Notes: a model not told the origin generated them from the letters alone. DNA of 58,235 bases from JBCBSZ01 sp039185015 (GCA_039185015.1 JBCDAU010000035.1:1-58235); one strand, 5' to 3'. Shown: positions 7,228 through 14,577, numbered from the stretch's first letter. Made by a program: numbers and translations.

Positions 7228-8906
7228 CGACGGATCGGGCCGGTGTCGACGAACTCGAAGTCGGACCCGACCAGGGTCTTGATCTGGTTGAGGTCCTGGT
7301 CGGACCAGCGGACGTCGGGCGCGCCCGAGAAGTAGAACGACGAGCCGTTGTCGGCCACGAAGGCGCCGTAGGTTCGGAGCGCCTCCATCACGACGAGCGA
7401 CTGACCCGAGTACCCCGACAGATCGATGTCGGTCCGGAGTCGGAGGCGGGCGCCCATCGGCGGGCACGACGGGTCGTCGACGCCGGCCTGGTGCGTCGCT
7501 GGGAGGACGTAGCCGCGCTGGGTGCAGGCGAAGGTGACCCGGAGAGCGTGGTCGATCGAGCCGGCGGCGACCTCGTCGTAGCGGACCAGGCCGGGCAGGA
7601 TCGGCAGTCCGGCGGCGTCGGCGCTCGTCCAGCCGAGGGGGCGCAGCTCGTTGGTGCCGAGGTCGAAGACCGCACCGCTCTGCGCCTCCCAACCGGCCCC
7701 GACCTGCTCCGCGGCGAACAGCTCGTAGAGCGTGCACGTCGTGGACTCCAGGACGAGCACGTGACGATCGCTGCCACCCTCCACCGGGGCATCCAGCGGC
7801 ACGGGGTACGGACCGGGATCGCTCTCGGAGCCGTACGCCGTGAAGGTGATCGGGACATCGGGTTGGGTGTCGTCGACGACGACGAAGGGGATCCCGAACG
7901 GCCCGCCGTTCCAGTTCGCCCCGAAGTCGGGGTGGGCGTTGCGGTCGGCGCCGGCGCGGGCGATCCACGCGTCGGAGTCGGGGTGCGCCGGCAGGTCGTC
8001 GATCGGTTGGTTCCAGGGGTTGTCGGCGGGGAGGACGTCGCAGCCACCGAGCTGCGGGCGCGACCTCGGCGTCGGGTCGGGCGTTCCGGTCGGGAAGGCG
8101 AAGATGCCGCCGTCGCTGGCGACGAGCCAGTACCCGTCGCTGCTGTTCGTCGGGGCCATCCCGACGATCGGCTGATTGAGAGCGATCGCGCCGGTGGAGC
8201 CGAAGAACTCGGCGTCGCCGAAGGCGAAGATGCCGCCGTCGCTGGCGACGAGCCAGTACCCGTCGCCGGTCGGGGTGCCGGCGATGCCGACGATCGGCTG
8301 GTTGAGGACCTGCCCGGCGAGGTCGCCGTGGTGCTCGACGCCCACGGCGAGCACCTGTCCGTCGGCCTGGACCGCCCACATCCCTCCCTCTCCGTCGGGG
8401 TGGACGTCGGCGGCGACGGCGACGACGTCGAGCACCTCCGCGGTCCTCGGTGGCGTCGGGACATCCGAGAAGCCGAAGAGGTTCGTCCGGGCATCGATCA
8501 GCCAGTACCCGTCGCCGATCGCCCCGATCGCGACGACCGGCCACGGCCGCTCGGTCCCGCCGATCGACCCACGGAACTCGGCGTCGCCGAAGGCGAAGAT
8601 GCCCCCGTCGCTGGCGACGAGCCAGTACCCGTCGCCGGTCGGGGTGGCGGCCATCCCGACGATCGGCTGATTGAGGGCGATCGCGCCGGTGGAGCCGAAG
8701 AACTCGGCGTCGCCGAAGGCGAAGATGCCGCCGTCGCTGGCGACGAGCCAGTACCCGTCGCCGGTGGGGGTGGCGGCCATGCCGACGATGGGTTGGTTGA
8801 GGGTGATCGCGCCGGTGGAGCCGTGGAAGTCGGCGCCGGCCCCGGCGACCCCGCCGGTCGCCGCGAGGACCGCCACACCGAGCACGAGCGCACGAACCCA
8901 CCGCAT
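7224..8906 (-). CDS. Secreted repeat protein with propeller-like N-terminal units
   Basis: A 560-residue protein with a clear signal peptide (MRWVRALVLGVAVLAATGG, cleavage near AGA-GA). Residues about 25-275 are built of six units of about 41 residues, each with a core like 'LNQPIVGMAATPTGDGYWL' and then 'VASDGGIFAFGDAEFFGST'. Units 3 and 4 are strongly diverged ('PWPVVAIGA', 'VLDVVAVAAD'). Six such units fit a beta-propeller. The C-terminal half (about 290-560) begins 'CDVLPADNPWNQPIDDLP' and contains 'FGIPFVVVDD' and 'HVLVLES'; I do not recognise a named enzyme family. Acidimicrobiia commonly carry these repeats in secreted proteins (remembered). Function unknown; extracellular binding or hydrolysis is plausible. 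Confidence 0.75.
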   Translation of the reverse strand: MRWVRALVLGVAVLAATGGVAGAGADFHGSTGAITLNQPIVGMAATPTGDGYWLVASDGGIFAFGDAEFFGSTGAIALNQPIVGMAATPTGDGYWLVASDGGIFAFGDAEFRGSIGGTERPWPVVAIGAIGDGYWLIDARTNLFGFSDVPTPPRTAEVLDVVAVAADVHPDGEGGMWAVQADGQVLAVGVEHHGDLAGQVLNQPIVGIAGTPTGDGYWLVASDGGIFAFGDAEFFGSTGAIALNQPIVGMAPTNSSDGYWLVASDGGIFAFPTGTPDPTPRSRPQLGGCDVLPADNPWNQPIDDLPAHPDSDAWIARAGADRNAHPDFGANWNGGPFGIPFVVVDDTQPDVPITFTAYGSESDPGPYPVPLDAPVEGGSDRHVLVLESTTCTLYELFAAEQVGAGWEAQSGAVFDLGTNELRPLGWTSADAAGLPILPGLVRYDEVAAGSIDHALRVTFACTQRGYVLPATHQAGVDDPSCPPMGARLRLRTDIDLSGYSGQSLVVMEALRTYGAFVADNGSSFYFSGAPDVRWSDQDLNQIKTLVGSDFEFVDTGPIRR

Positions 8907-9026
8907 CACGGGGTCATCGTCCGCCGCGGGGCGAGGGTTGAGCGAACGTCGCGCTGAGCACGCAGTGAGGTCGCGCGGGCACCCGAACGCACGACCGGGT
9001 TGCACATGCGCCGATCGTGCTCCACA

Positions 9027-9056
9027 ATGACAGACGTGTAATCACACGTGTGTCAT
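9027..9056. promoter_or_regulatory. 30-bp near-perfect palindrome upstream of whiB
   Basis: Arms ATGACAGACGTGT (9027-9039) and ACACGTGTGTCAT (9044-9056) are inverted repeats with a single mismatch, around a 4-nt centre. It lies in the 340-bp gap (8907-9246) between the secreted repeat protein and whiB. A weak -35 (TTGCAC, 9000-9005) and -10 (CACAAT, 9023-9028) sit 17 bp apart and place the palindrome at the transcription start, as for an operator. The rest of the gap shows no credible gene. Confidence 0.55.
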
Positions 9057-9246
9057 TCGCTCCGACCCGCAGAGTTGCTGGCGAAGCGGCTGATTCTCGA
9101 GTGATGCACCTGCACCACCGTGGTGCGAGGCACGCCTCTCACCACGACCGTGCGAATCGAGCCAACGGCCCGACCTCACGGCACCGCAGCAACCTACACC
9201 GAGCGGTCCGACCAGAGGCGGACCCCCACGACAGGGGACCAAGGCG

Positions 9247-9525
9247 ATGCGACTGAAGATCGAGCACGACGAGATGCCCGGCTGGTGGGAACAGGCCAAC
9301 TGCCTGGGCGTCGACCCCGACCTCTTCTTCCCCGAGCGCGGCGCGTCCACGCGGGAGGCCAAGGAGGTCTGCCGAGGCTGCGTCGTCCGCGAGGACTGTC
9401 TCGAGTACGCCCTGGCCAAGGGCGAGAAGTTCGGCATCTGGGGCGGCATGAGCGAACGTGAGCGCCGTCGGATCCGCCGTGAGCGCGCGCTGCGACGCCG
9501 TGCGCAGGAGGCCGCTGCGGGCTGA
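9247..9525 (+). CDS. WhiB-family iron-sulfur transcription regulator
   Basis: This 92-residue protein has the four cysteines expected to bind a [4Fe-4S] cluster: C19, C42, C45 and C51 (C-x22-C-x2-C-x5-C). They are followed by the family's glycine turn 'GIWGGMSERER' and a basic C-terminal tail likely to contact DNA. WhiB proteins usually bind the primary sigma factor and act as redox-sensitive regulators. The turn has Met where many relatives have Thr (GGT/VSERER). The start is ATG 9247; the GGGGACC upstream is only a weak ribosome site. A 30-bp palindrome about 190 bp upstream may control it, and a hairpin overlaps its stop codon. Confidence 0.93.
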   Translation: MRLKIEHDEMPGWWEQANCLGVDPDLFFPERGASTREAKEVCRGCVVREDCLEYALAKGEKFGIWGGMSERERRRIRRERALRRRAQEAAAG

Positions 9526-9540
9526 TCCGCCCCGCAGCGG
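9512..9540 (+). terminator. Hairpin overlapping the whiB stop codon
   Basis: CCGCTGCGGG (9512-9521) and CCCGCAGCGG (9531-9540) form a perfect 10-bp stem with a 9-nt loop that includes the whiB TGA. It lies just before the tatA promoter hexamer. There is no T-run; a GC-rich actinobacterial terminator is inferred. Confidence 0.55.
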
Positions 9541-9555
9541 GCTACGCTCGGCGTC

Positions 9556-9714
9556 GTGAACCTCGGCGCGCCAGAGCTCCTCATCGTTCTCGTCGTCATC
9601 CTGCTGCTGTTCGGCGGCTCCCGGCTCCCGAAGCTGGCCCGATCCCTCGGTCAGGCCCAGAAGGAGTTCAAGCAGGGAGTGACCGAAGGCGCCAAGGACG
9701 ACGACGAGGCCTGA
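9556..9714 (+). CDS. tatA: Twin-arginine translocase subunit TatA
   Basis: A 52-residue protein with the TatA/E layout: short N-terminus, one membrane helix (about residues 7-20, 'PELLIVLVVILLLFGG'), the hinge and amphipathic helix 'SRLPKLARSLGQAQKEF', and an acidic tail. TatA forms the pore through which TatBC exports folded Tat substrates. It starts with GTG 9556; TACGCT (9543-9548) ends 7 nt before it, so translation is probably leaderless. It lies just before the ECF sigma gene, reminiscent of mycobacterial sigE-rseA-htrA-tatB loci (remembered). Confidence 0.88.
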   Translation: MNLGAPELLIVLVVILLLFGGSRLPKLARSLGQAQKEFKQGVTEGAKDDDEA

Positions 9715-9739
9715 GCTCCTCTCCATCTCAGCCTTCCCG

Positions 9740-9765
9740 GGAACCGTCCGCCCCCGACGGTCGTT
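9740..9765 (+). promoter_or_regulatory. ECF-type promoter GGAACC-N16-CGTT ahead of the sigma gene
   Basis: GGAACC at 9740-9745 and CGTT at 9762-9765 are separated by exactly 16 bp, the spacing of ECF sigma promoters. It lies 26 bp before the sigma factor start. Two further copies with the same spacing face outward between the second whiB gene and the HtrA-like gene. Confidence 0.65.
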
Positions 9766-9791
9766 GACTGTCGCGGGCGGGAGGCGAACTC

Positions 9792-10313
9792 GTGGGTGAT
9801 GCGGACGGTTGGTCCGACACCGGCGAGGTGCCGACCTGGGAAGAGGTCGCTCGGGACCACGGGCGGTTCCTCTACTCGGTCGCCTATCGACTGACCGGGA
9901 ATCACGAGGAGGCGCAGGACCTGGTGCAGGACGTGTTGTTGCGAGTCCGCCGGGGCCTGCCCGGCTACCAGCCCGGCAACCTCCGGGGCTGGCTCTCGCG
10001 CATCACGACCAACGCCTTTCTCGACGGCGTGCGGCGCAAGCAGCGTCGTCCCACCACGGCGCTGCCCGAGGATCCCGATTGGGTCCTGCCGTCGTCGCCT
10101 GCGGCCGACGAGGAGGCCGCTCGTCGGTCGCTGCCCGACCACCTGCAGGCCGCGTTGGCCGAGGTGCCGGCCGACTTCCGGGTCGTCGTCGTGCTCGCCG
10201 ACGTCGTGGGGCTGACCTACGACGAGATCGCCGACCGGGTCGGCGTTCCCGTGGGCACGGTTCGCAGTCGCCTGCATCGCGGCCGGGCTCGGCTGCGGGA
10301 GGTGCTGGCGTGA
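9792..10313 (+). CDS. ECF (group 4) RNA polymerase sigma factor
   Basis: This 173-residue protein has sigma region 2 ('FLYSVAYRLTGNHEEAQDLV', then 'DVLLRVRRGL' and 'GWLSRITTNAFLDGVRRKQR') and region 4 ('VVLADVVGLTYDEIADRVG' and 'VPVGTVRSRLHRGRARLRE'). It has no region 1 or 3, so it is an ECF sigma factor; it resembles the SigE-type envelope-stress group. GTG 9792 follows the GGGAGG ribosome site at a good distance. Its stop overlaps the anti-sigma GTG by 4 bp (GTGA), indicating translational coupling. The ECF-type promoter just upstream suggests autoregulation, with the second whiB and the HtrA-like gene as likely co-targets. Confidence 0.9.
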   Translation: MGDADGWSDTGEVPTWEEVARDHGRFLYSVAYRLTGNHEEAQDLVQDVLLRVRRGLPGYQPGNLRGWLSRITTNAFLDGVRRKQRRPTTALPEDPDWVLPSSPAADEEAARRSLPDHLQAALAEVPADFRVVVVLADVVGLTYDEIADRVGVPVGTVRSRLHRGRARLREVLA

Positions 10314-11062
10314 GCGACGAGGAGCTCCACGACGAGCTCTCCGCCCTGCTCGACGACGAGCTCGGTGCCGATGCGCGGGCCGAGCTCGAGCGGCGCCTGA
10401 TCGACGATCCGCGGCTGGCAGACGAGCTGACCCGCACCGCCGAGATCCGCTCGGCCCTCCGTGACCTGCCCGAGGTGGAACCGCCGCCGGGGGCGCTCGA
10501 GGAGGTCGTCAACGCCGTCCGGGCCATGGAGCTGGGTGAGCGCCGCGGTCGGCGACGTCGCCTCGTCGGATCCGGGGTCGCGGCCACCGTGCTGCTGTGG
10601 CTCGTCGTCGCCAGCCAGGTCACGGTGCCTGCGGCGGCGACCACGCCCGACGTCGACGGAGCCGTGGCCCTGCACTCGGCGATGGCCGAGATCGAGTCGG
10701 CTGGTGCGCCGGGCCTCCGCTCGACGCACTTCGTCGGAGGCGGGGACCGAGTCCACCGCGGCTTCGGACGAAGCGACGGCGGCCTCGTGTCGGTGTTCAC
10801 CGAACCGGGCCGGGTCGACTGGGACGGGCTCGGTGACGGAGAGAAGACCGAGCTCGCCGGTGAGCGGGCGTGGGCTGGTCAGGGGGACGGCGACGGTGTG
10901 GTCGTCGTCGAACGGCGGGGTGTGATCGTGACGATCGTCGGGGCCGGCGAGATGGTCGACGACCCGATGATCCTCGCGATCGTCGACCAGGTGTCGGCCA
11001 CCGGTGGGGTCAGCGAGCGGACCTGGCTCGACCGCATGGGCGAGCTGGTCGGCATCGGCTGA
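10310..11062 (+). CDS. Membrane-bound anti-sigma factor
   Basis: The 250-residue product starts with a helical anti-sigma domain ('DELSALLDDELGADARAELE') like those that clamp ECF sigma factors. One membrane helix follows near residues 80-98 ('GVAATVLLWLVVASQV'), then an extracytoplasmic domain with 'STHFVGGGDRVHRGFGRS'. It lacks the zinc-binding H-x-x-x-C-x-x-C, so a thiol-redox switch of the RsrA type is unlikely. The outer domain resembles the sensing parts of RseA/RskA- or MucB-type regulators only in layout. Coupled by a 4-bp overlap to the sigma gene, it should hold that sigma factor at the membrane until a signal arrives. Confidence 0.8.
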   Translation: MSDEELHDELSALLDDELGADARAELERRLIDDPRLADELTRTAEIRSALRDLPEVEPPPGALEEVVNAVRAMELGERRGRRRRLVGSGVAATVLLWLVVASQVTVPAAATTPDVDGAVALHSAMAEIESAGAPGLRSTHFVGGGDRVHRGFGRSDGGLVSVFTEPGRVDWDGLGDGEKTELAGERAWAGQGDGDGVVVVERRGVIVTIVGAGEMVDDPMILAIVDQVSATGGVSERTWLDRMGELVGIG

Positions 11063-11114
11063 CCCGTCAGCCCGAGCGGGGACCCCGGAGCCCCAGGCCC
11101 CGGGCCAGCGAAGC

Positions 11115-11363
11115 TCAGACGGGCTGCTCGGCCTGTGCGGCGAGCCGACGGGCCTTGAGGATCCGGCGCCGCTCGCGCTCGGAGGTCCCACCCCACACGC
11201 CGTGATCGATGCGGTTGGTGAGGGCGTACTCCAGGCAGGCCGCCCGGACGGGGCAGTCGACGCAGACGCGCTTGGCGACCTCGACGCCGACGCCGTCGCT
11301 CGGGAAGAAGAGCCCAGGCGGCCGCTCGGCACAATTGCCGGTCGCCATCCAGTCGTTGTCCAT
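11115..11363 (-). CDS. Second WhiB-family regulator
   Basis: An 82-residue WhiB protein with cluster cysteines C11, C34, C37 and C43, the turn 'GVWGGTSERER' and a basic tail. This is a fully canonical set, unlike the GGM variant in the first copy. ATG 11363 is preceded by GGAGG at a suitable distance; a longer in-frame extension exists but lacks a ribosome site. An ECF-type promoter (GGAACC, 16 bp, CGTAT on the minus strand) lies at 11419-11393. The gene is convergent with the sigma/anti-sigma pair and divergent from the HtrA-like gene. Confidence 0.92.
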   Translation of the reverse strand: MDNDWMATGNCAERPPGLFFPSDGVGVEVAKRVCVDCPVRAACLEYALTNRIDHGVWGGTSERERRRILKARRLAAQAEQPV

Positions 11364-11392
11364 CACGGGATTTTCCTCCGTCTCGCCCAGTG

Positions 11393-11419
11393 ATACGTCG
11401 GCGACGCTCCTGCGGTTCC
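11393..11419 (-). promoter_or_regulatory. ECF-type promoter for the second whiB
   Basis: On the minus strand GGAACC (11419-11414), 16 bp, then CGTAT (11397-11393). It pairs back-to-back with the plus-strand site, so the two GGAACC boxes form an inverted repeat with an 8-bp gap. Confidence 0.6.
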
Positions 11420-11427
11420 CGATTTCT

Positions 11428-11454
11428 GGAACCATGGTGAACGTGAAGACGTGT
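11428..11454 (+). promoter_or_regulatory. ECF-type promoter for the HtrA-like gene
   Basis: GGAACC (11428-11433), 16 bp, CGTGT (11450-11454). Transcription would start near 11460, so the upstream GTG at 11451 cannot be the translation start and ATG 11562 is favoured. Confidence 0.6.
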
Positions 11455-11561
11455 TCCTGGGCCCGGTGTCTCTCGTGGACGTTGTCGACCGGCGGCGTCA
11501 CCGCGATAGCACTCCCGCCAGATCCCCGTGGGGCCGGCGCCGGATCCCACGGAGTGTCGTG

Positions 11562-12854
11562 ATGGCAGCGGGGCCCGGTCAACCATTCCCGCCACTCGGG
11601 GTGTCGGAGACGCGCGCACCGTCGGAGGAGGCGGTACAGGACCCGGCGGTCAGCTGGTCGTCGACCGGCGTGCCGCAGTGGTCGCAGCTGAGCGACGGAC
11701 CACCCGGTCCGATGGCGCCGCCGCCTCCGGGCCCGGACCGAGAGCCGCTCCTGTCGAGCCCGGCGGGCGTCGCCGCCCTGGTCGCGTTCGTCGTGGCCGT
11801 GCTCGTGTCCGGTGGTGTCGTCCTCCTCGCCGAGCTGCTCGACGACGACGACGGCACCGTCGCTGCTCCCGTCACCACGGTCGACGCCGTCACGTTGCCC
11901 GGCCTCAGCGGCTCGTTCGACCTCCCCGCCGTGATCGACGCCGTCGCGCCCTCGGTGGTCACGGTGCGCGCCGGGCGAACCGCCGGAGACGGTACCTCCG
12001 GGTCGGCCTCCGGCGCCGGGGTCGTGATCGACGACGGCAGCCGCATCGTGACGACCCACCGGGTCGTGAGCGAGGCCGGCGGGGCATCGGTGTCGGTCGT
12101 GTTGGAGGACGGCAGCGAGCTCCCGGCCGACGTCCTCGGCTCCTCGCCATCGGAGAACATCGCCGTGCTGGCGCTCCGTGACGGGGCCCGGCTCACCGCC
12201 GCCCCGCTGGGCACCAGCGCTGCGGCACCGGTCGGCGCCGCCGTGGTCGGGCTGGGCGATGCCTTTGTCGGCGCAGGCGTCGCGAGCGCGAGCCCCGGCG
12301 TCGTGACCTCCACCGGTCGGGTGGTCTCCGACGGCGACTACCAGCTCGACCAGCTCCTCGAGACCAACGCGACCGTCAGCGCCGGGAGCGACGGAGGCGC
12401 GCTCGCCAACAGCGCCGGCCAGGTCGTCGGCCTGCTCACGACGTTGGCGGAGCCGAGCAGCGGCGTCGGCTACGCCATCGCCATCGACGAGGTGCGAGCG
12501 GTGGTCGCGCAGATCACGGCCGGGGTGGCTCCGGCCGAGGCCGGCGCACCGTTCCTCGGCGTCACGGTGGGCGACATCGGCGACATGACCGTTGAGGATC
12601 TCGACGGCCTTGACGTCACCGTCGACTCGGGCGCCGTCGTGCTCGACCTCGCCGACGGGAGCGGCGCAGCACAGGCGGGCATCCGCGAGGGCGACGTGAT
12701 CCGCTCGGTGGCGGGTGTCGCCACCAACAGTCGGGCCGAGGTGGCCGACGTCGTCGCCGGCCTCCAGCCCGGCACGAGCGTCGAGGTGGCCGTGCTCCGA
12801 TCGAGCGAGACCCTGCTGCTCCCGGTCATCGTCGGCATGCGCGAGGCGGGCTGA
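11562..12854 (+). CDS. HtrA-like membrane protein without catalytic triad
   Basis: The 430-residue protein has a proline-rich cytosolic N-terminus, one membrane helix (about 67-90), a trypsin-like domain (about 125-320) and a PDZ domain (about 330-425, 'GAAQAGIREGDVIRSVAG'). The fold matches HtrA/DegP, but all three catalytic positions differ. The His of 'TNAHVV' is Arg167 in 'TTHRVV', the Asp of 'DLAV' is Asn199, and the Ser of 'GNSGG' is Asp277 in 'GSDGG'. It should therefore not be a working serine protease. I infer a sensor or scaffold, perhaps presenting substrate or binding the anti-sigma factor. It stands divergent from whiB under an ECF-type promoter. The intact HtrA at 24796-26139 provides a direct comparison. 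Confidence 0.8.
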   Translation: MAAGPGQPFPPLGVSETRAPSEEAVQDPAVSWSSTGVPQWSQLSDGPPGPMAPPPPGPDREPLLSSPAGVAALVAFVVAVLVSGGVVLLAELLDDDDGTVAAPVTTVDAVTLPGLSGSFDLPAVIDAVAPSVVTVRAGRTAGDGTSGSASGAGVVIDDGSRIVTTHRVVSEAGGASVSVVLEDGSELPADVLGSSPSENIAVLALRDGARLTAAPLGTSAAAPVGAAVVGLGDAFVGAGVASASPGVVTSTGRVVSDGDYQLDQLLETNATVSAGSDGGALANSAGQVVGLLTTLAEPSSGVGYAIAIDEVRAVVAQITAGVAPAEAGAPFLGVTVGDIGDMTVEDLDGLDVTVDSGAVVLDLADGSGAAQAGIREGDVIRSVAGVATNSRAEVADVVAGLQPGTSVEVAVLRSSETLLLPVIVGMREAG

Positions 12855-12926
12855 GCCGGCCCCGCACCGCTCCTCCGCAGTCGTCGCGGGGGCCGGTAGC
12901 ATCGTCACGTTCCAGCGACGGCCTTC

Positions 12927-13208
12927 GTGGAGGATGATGTGACCGATGTGACCGAGGAGCGCGAGCCGCCCGTGGCCCACATCCGCATCACCTACATGGG
13001 CCCGGTCGCGCCGCATTGGGAGGTCGGCTCGAGCTTCGGTGAGCAGGCCGTCGTCGAGGGGTTCCGTGTGCGCACGCAGGCCCGCCTGCAGCTGCTGCCG
13101 CCCCACGATCCGCAGTTCCGACGGAACCGGGAGCGCGTGGTGCGCGATGCCGAGCGCGAGAACGTCACGCTCGAGTGGGATCTCGGGGAGCCCGAGTCGG
13201 AGGAGTGA
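12927..13208 (+). CDS. Small conserved-looking hypothetical protein
   Basis: A 93-residue soluble, charged protein with no signal or membrane segment and no domain I recognise. The core reads 'VAHIRITYMGPVAPHWEV' followed by 'RLQLLPPHDPQFRRNRERVV'. Codon use resembles that of its neighbours. Start GTG 12927 is the longest choice; in-frame GTGs at 12939 and 12948 are also possible. A TAGCAT hexamer at 12897-12902 could be its -10. It stands alone between the HtrA-like gene and the phosphate operon; function unknown. Confidence 0.6.
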   Translation: MEDDVTDVTEEREPPVAHIRITYMGPVAPHWEVGSSFGEQAVVEGFRVRTQARLQLLPPHDPQFRRNRERVVRDAERENVTLEWDLGEPESEE

Positions 13209-13275
13209 CGAGCGTCGGTCGCGCTCCCCCGGAGCGTGAGCGGACAGGGTGACTCACGTCACGCGGCCACCAATC

Positions 13276-13308
13276 GTTGCGGCCCCGTACACCGGTTGTT
13301 CACCTGTA
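13276..13308 (+). promoter_or_regulatory. PHO-box-like 11-bp direct repeats ahead of pstS
   Basis: Three adjacent 11-bp units: GTTGCGGCCCC (13276-13286), GTACACCGGTT (13287-13297) and GTTCACCTGTA (13298-13308). The last two match the GTTCACC-type core of actinobacterial PhoP/RegX3 sites. A -10-like TAGTTT (13336-13341) follows and ends 7 nt before the pstS ATG. RegX3, encoded at the end of the operon, is the likely binder. Confidence 0.7.
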
Positions 13309-13348
13309 AGCGCTTTCGATGACAGGTCGGGTCCCTAGTTTCCGGCTC

Positions 13349-14491
13349 ATGACAACCCCTGACACCCCCATCCGACGCCGGAGCACCTGGCTCCGACTCG
13401 TCGCTTTGCTCATGGCGTTGGGTCTGGTCGCCGCCGCCTGCGGTGATTCCGACGACGACGACGCCGAGTCCTCGGACACGGCGTCCGCCTCTGCGTCGGA
13501 GCCCGCCGAGGAGACCGACGACACCGAGGCCGCCACGGACGACACCGAGGCTGACGACATGGCCGGCGCCAGCTGGGAGGGCGTCGAGGGTGACGTCATC
13601 GTCTCCGGCTCGTCCACCGTCGAGCCCGTCTCGACTCGTGCCGCCGAGCTCCTCGCCGACGTCAACGGCGACATCCGGGTGACCGTCGACGGCCCCGGCA
13701 CCGGTGACGGCTTCGAGCTCTTCTGCAACGGCGAGACCGACATCTCGGGTGCTTCGCGTGCCATCAAGGACGAAGAGGCCGAGAACTGCGCCGGCAACGG
13801 CATCAACTTCGTCGAGCTGCAGGTTGCCTTCGACGGCATCGCCATCCTCACCAACCCGAACAACCCGGTCGAGTGCGTGACCTTCAACGACATGTACGGC
13901 CTGATGAGCGCCGAGGCCGAGGCCGCCGGGGTGTCGGAGTGGGCCGACGCCGCCAACATCGCCGACCTCGAGCTGTCGCAGGAGCTCCCCGCTGCATCGC
14001 TCGACATCTCGGCTCCCGGTACCGAGTCGGGCACCTATGACTCGTTCATCGAGATCGTCCTCGAGGACATCGCCGACGAGCGTGGCCAGGAAGATCTCAT
14101 CCGGACGGACTTCCCGGGTCAGGCCGAGGACAACGTCATCGTGCAGGGCATCGCCGGCTCCGACTCCAGCTTCGGCTGGGTGGGCTTCGCCTTCGCCGAG
14201 GCCAACGCCGACGTGGTGAAGAAGCTCCAGGTCGACGGCGGCTCAGGCTGCACGGAGGCCACCTTCGAGTCGATCGCCGACGGCTCGTACCCGGTGAGCC
14301 GGGCGCTGTATGTCTACGTGAACGTCGACAAGGCGGCCGAGAACCCGGCGGTCACCGGTTACGTGGACTTCTACCTCCACCCCGGCGCCTACGAGGACGC
14401 GGTCGTCAACGCCTTCGGCGAGGGCGCGGGCTACATCCCGCTGCCCGACGATCTCTTCGCCGAGACCCTCGCGGCCTGGGAGGGCCGCTGA
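13349..14491 (+). CDS. pstS: Phosphate ABC transporter substrate-binding lipoprotein PstS
   Basis: A 380-residue lipoprotein (lipobox 'LVAAACG') with an Asp/Glu/Thr-rich linker and then a PstS fold. It has the phosphate-binding opening 'VIVSGSSTVEPVS', 'TVDGPGTGDGF' and 'CNGETDISGASRAI', and later 'SAPGTESGTYDSF'. It captures phosphate outside the membrane and delivers it to PstCA. It is first in the operon pstSCAB-phoU-senX3-regX3. PHO-box-like repeats precede it, and TAGTTT ends 7 nt before the ATG (leaderless). A strong hairpin follows the stop, probably raising pstS mRNA above that of the membrane subunits. Confidence 0.93.
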   Translation: MTTPDTPIRRRSTWLRLVALLMALGLVAAACGDSDDDDAESSDTASASASEPAEETDDTEAATDDTEADDMAGASWEGVEGDVIVSGSSTVEPVSTRAAELLADVNGDIRVTVDGPGTGDGFELFCNGETDISGASRAIKDEEAENCAGNGINFVELQVAFDGIAILTNPNNPVECVTFNDMYGLMSAEAEAAGVSEWADAANIADLELSQELPAASLDISAPGTESGTYDSFIEIVLEDIADERGQEDLIRTDFPGQAEDNVIVQGIAGSDSSFGWVGFAFAEANADVVKKLQVDGGSGCTEATFESIADGSYPVSRALYVYVNVDKAAENPAVTGYVDFYLHPGAYEDAVVNAFGEGAGYIPLPDDLFAETLAAWEGR

Positions 14492-14548
14492 TCGAGCTCG
14501 CTGTCGCTCCGGCACCGGAGCGTCGGCAAGACTGACCACACGTCGGCT

Positions 14549-14577
14549 GAGGGGCTGGGGTTCGACCCCAGCCCCTC
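14549..14577 (+). terminator. Perfect 13-bp hairpin between pstS and pstC
   Basis: GAGGGGCTGGGGT (14549-14561), loop TCG, ACCCCAGCCCCTC (14565-14577). A perfect, very stable stem inside the operon. Partial termination or 3'-end protection of pstS mRNA is inferred. The rest of the 135-bp pstS-pstC gap holds nothing else notable. Confidence 0.65.

Noticed and set aside
5491..8901. Minus-strand open frame of 1136 codons across the OCD and repeat-protein genes
   Set aside because: Arg-rich shadow frame; the OCD-family gene and the signal-peptide repeat protein explain the region.
9017..9256. Small plus-strand gene before whiB
   Set aside because: Overlaps the palindrome and the whiB start, with His/Arg-rich composition and no ribosome site.
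11451..11561. Longer HtrA-like start at GTG 11451
   Set aside because: The codon lies in the -10 region of the predicted ECF promoter, and the added residues are Arg-rich and unlike protein.
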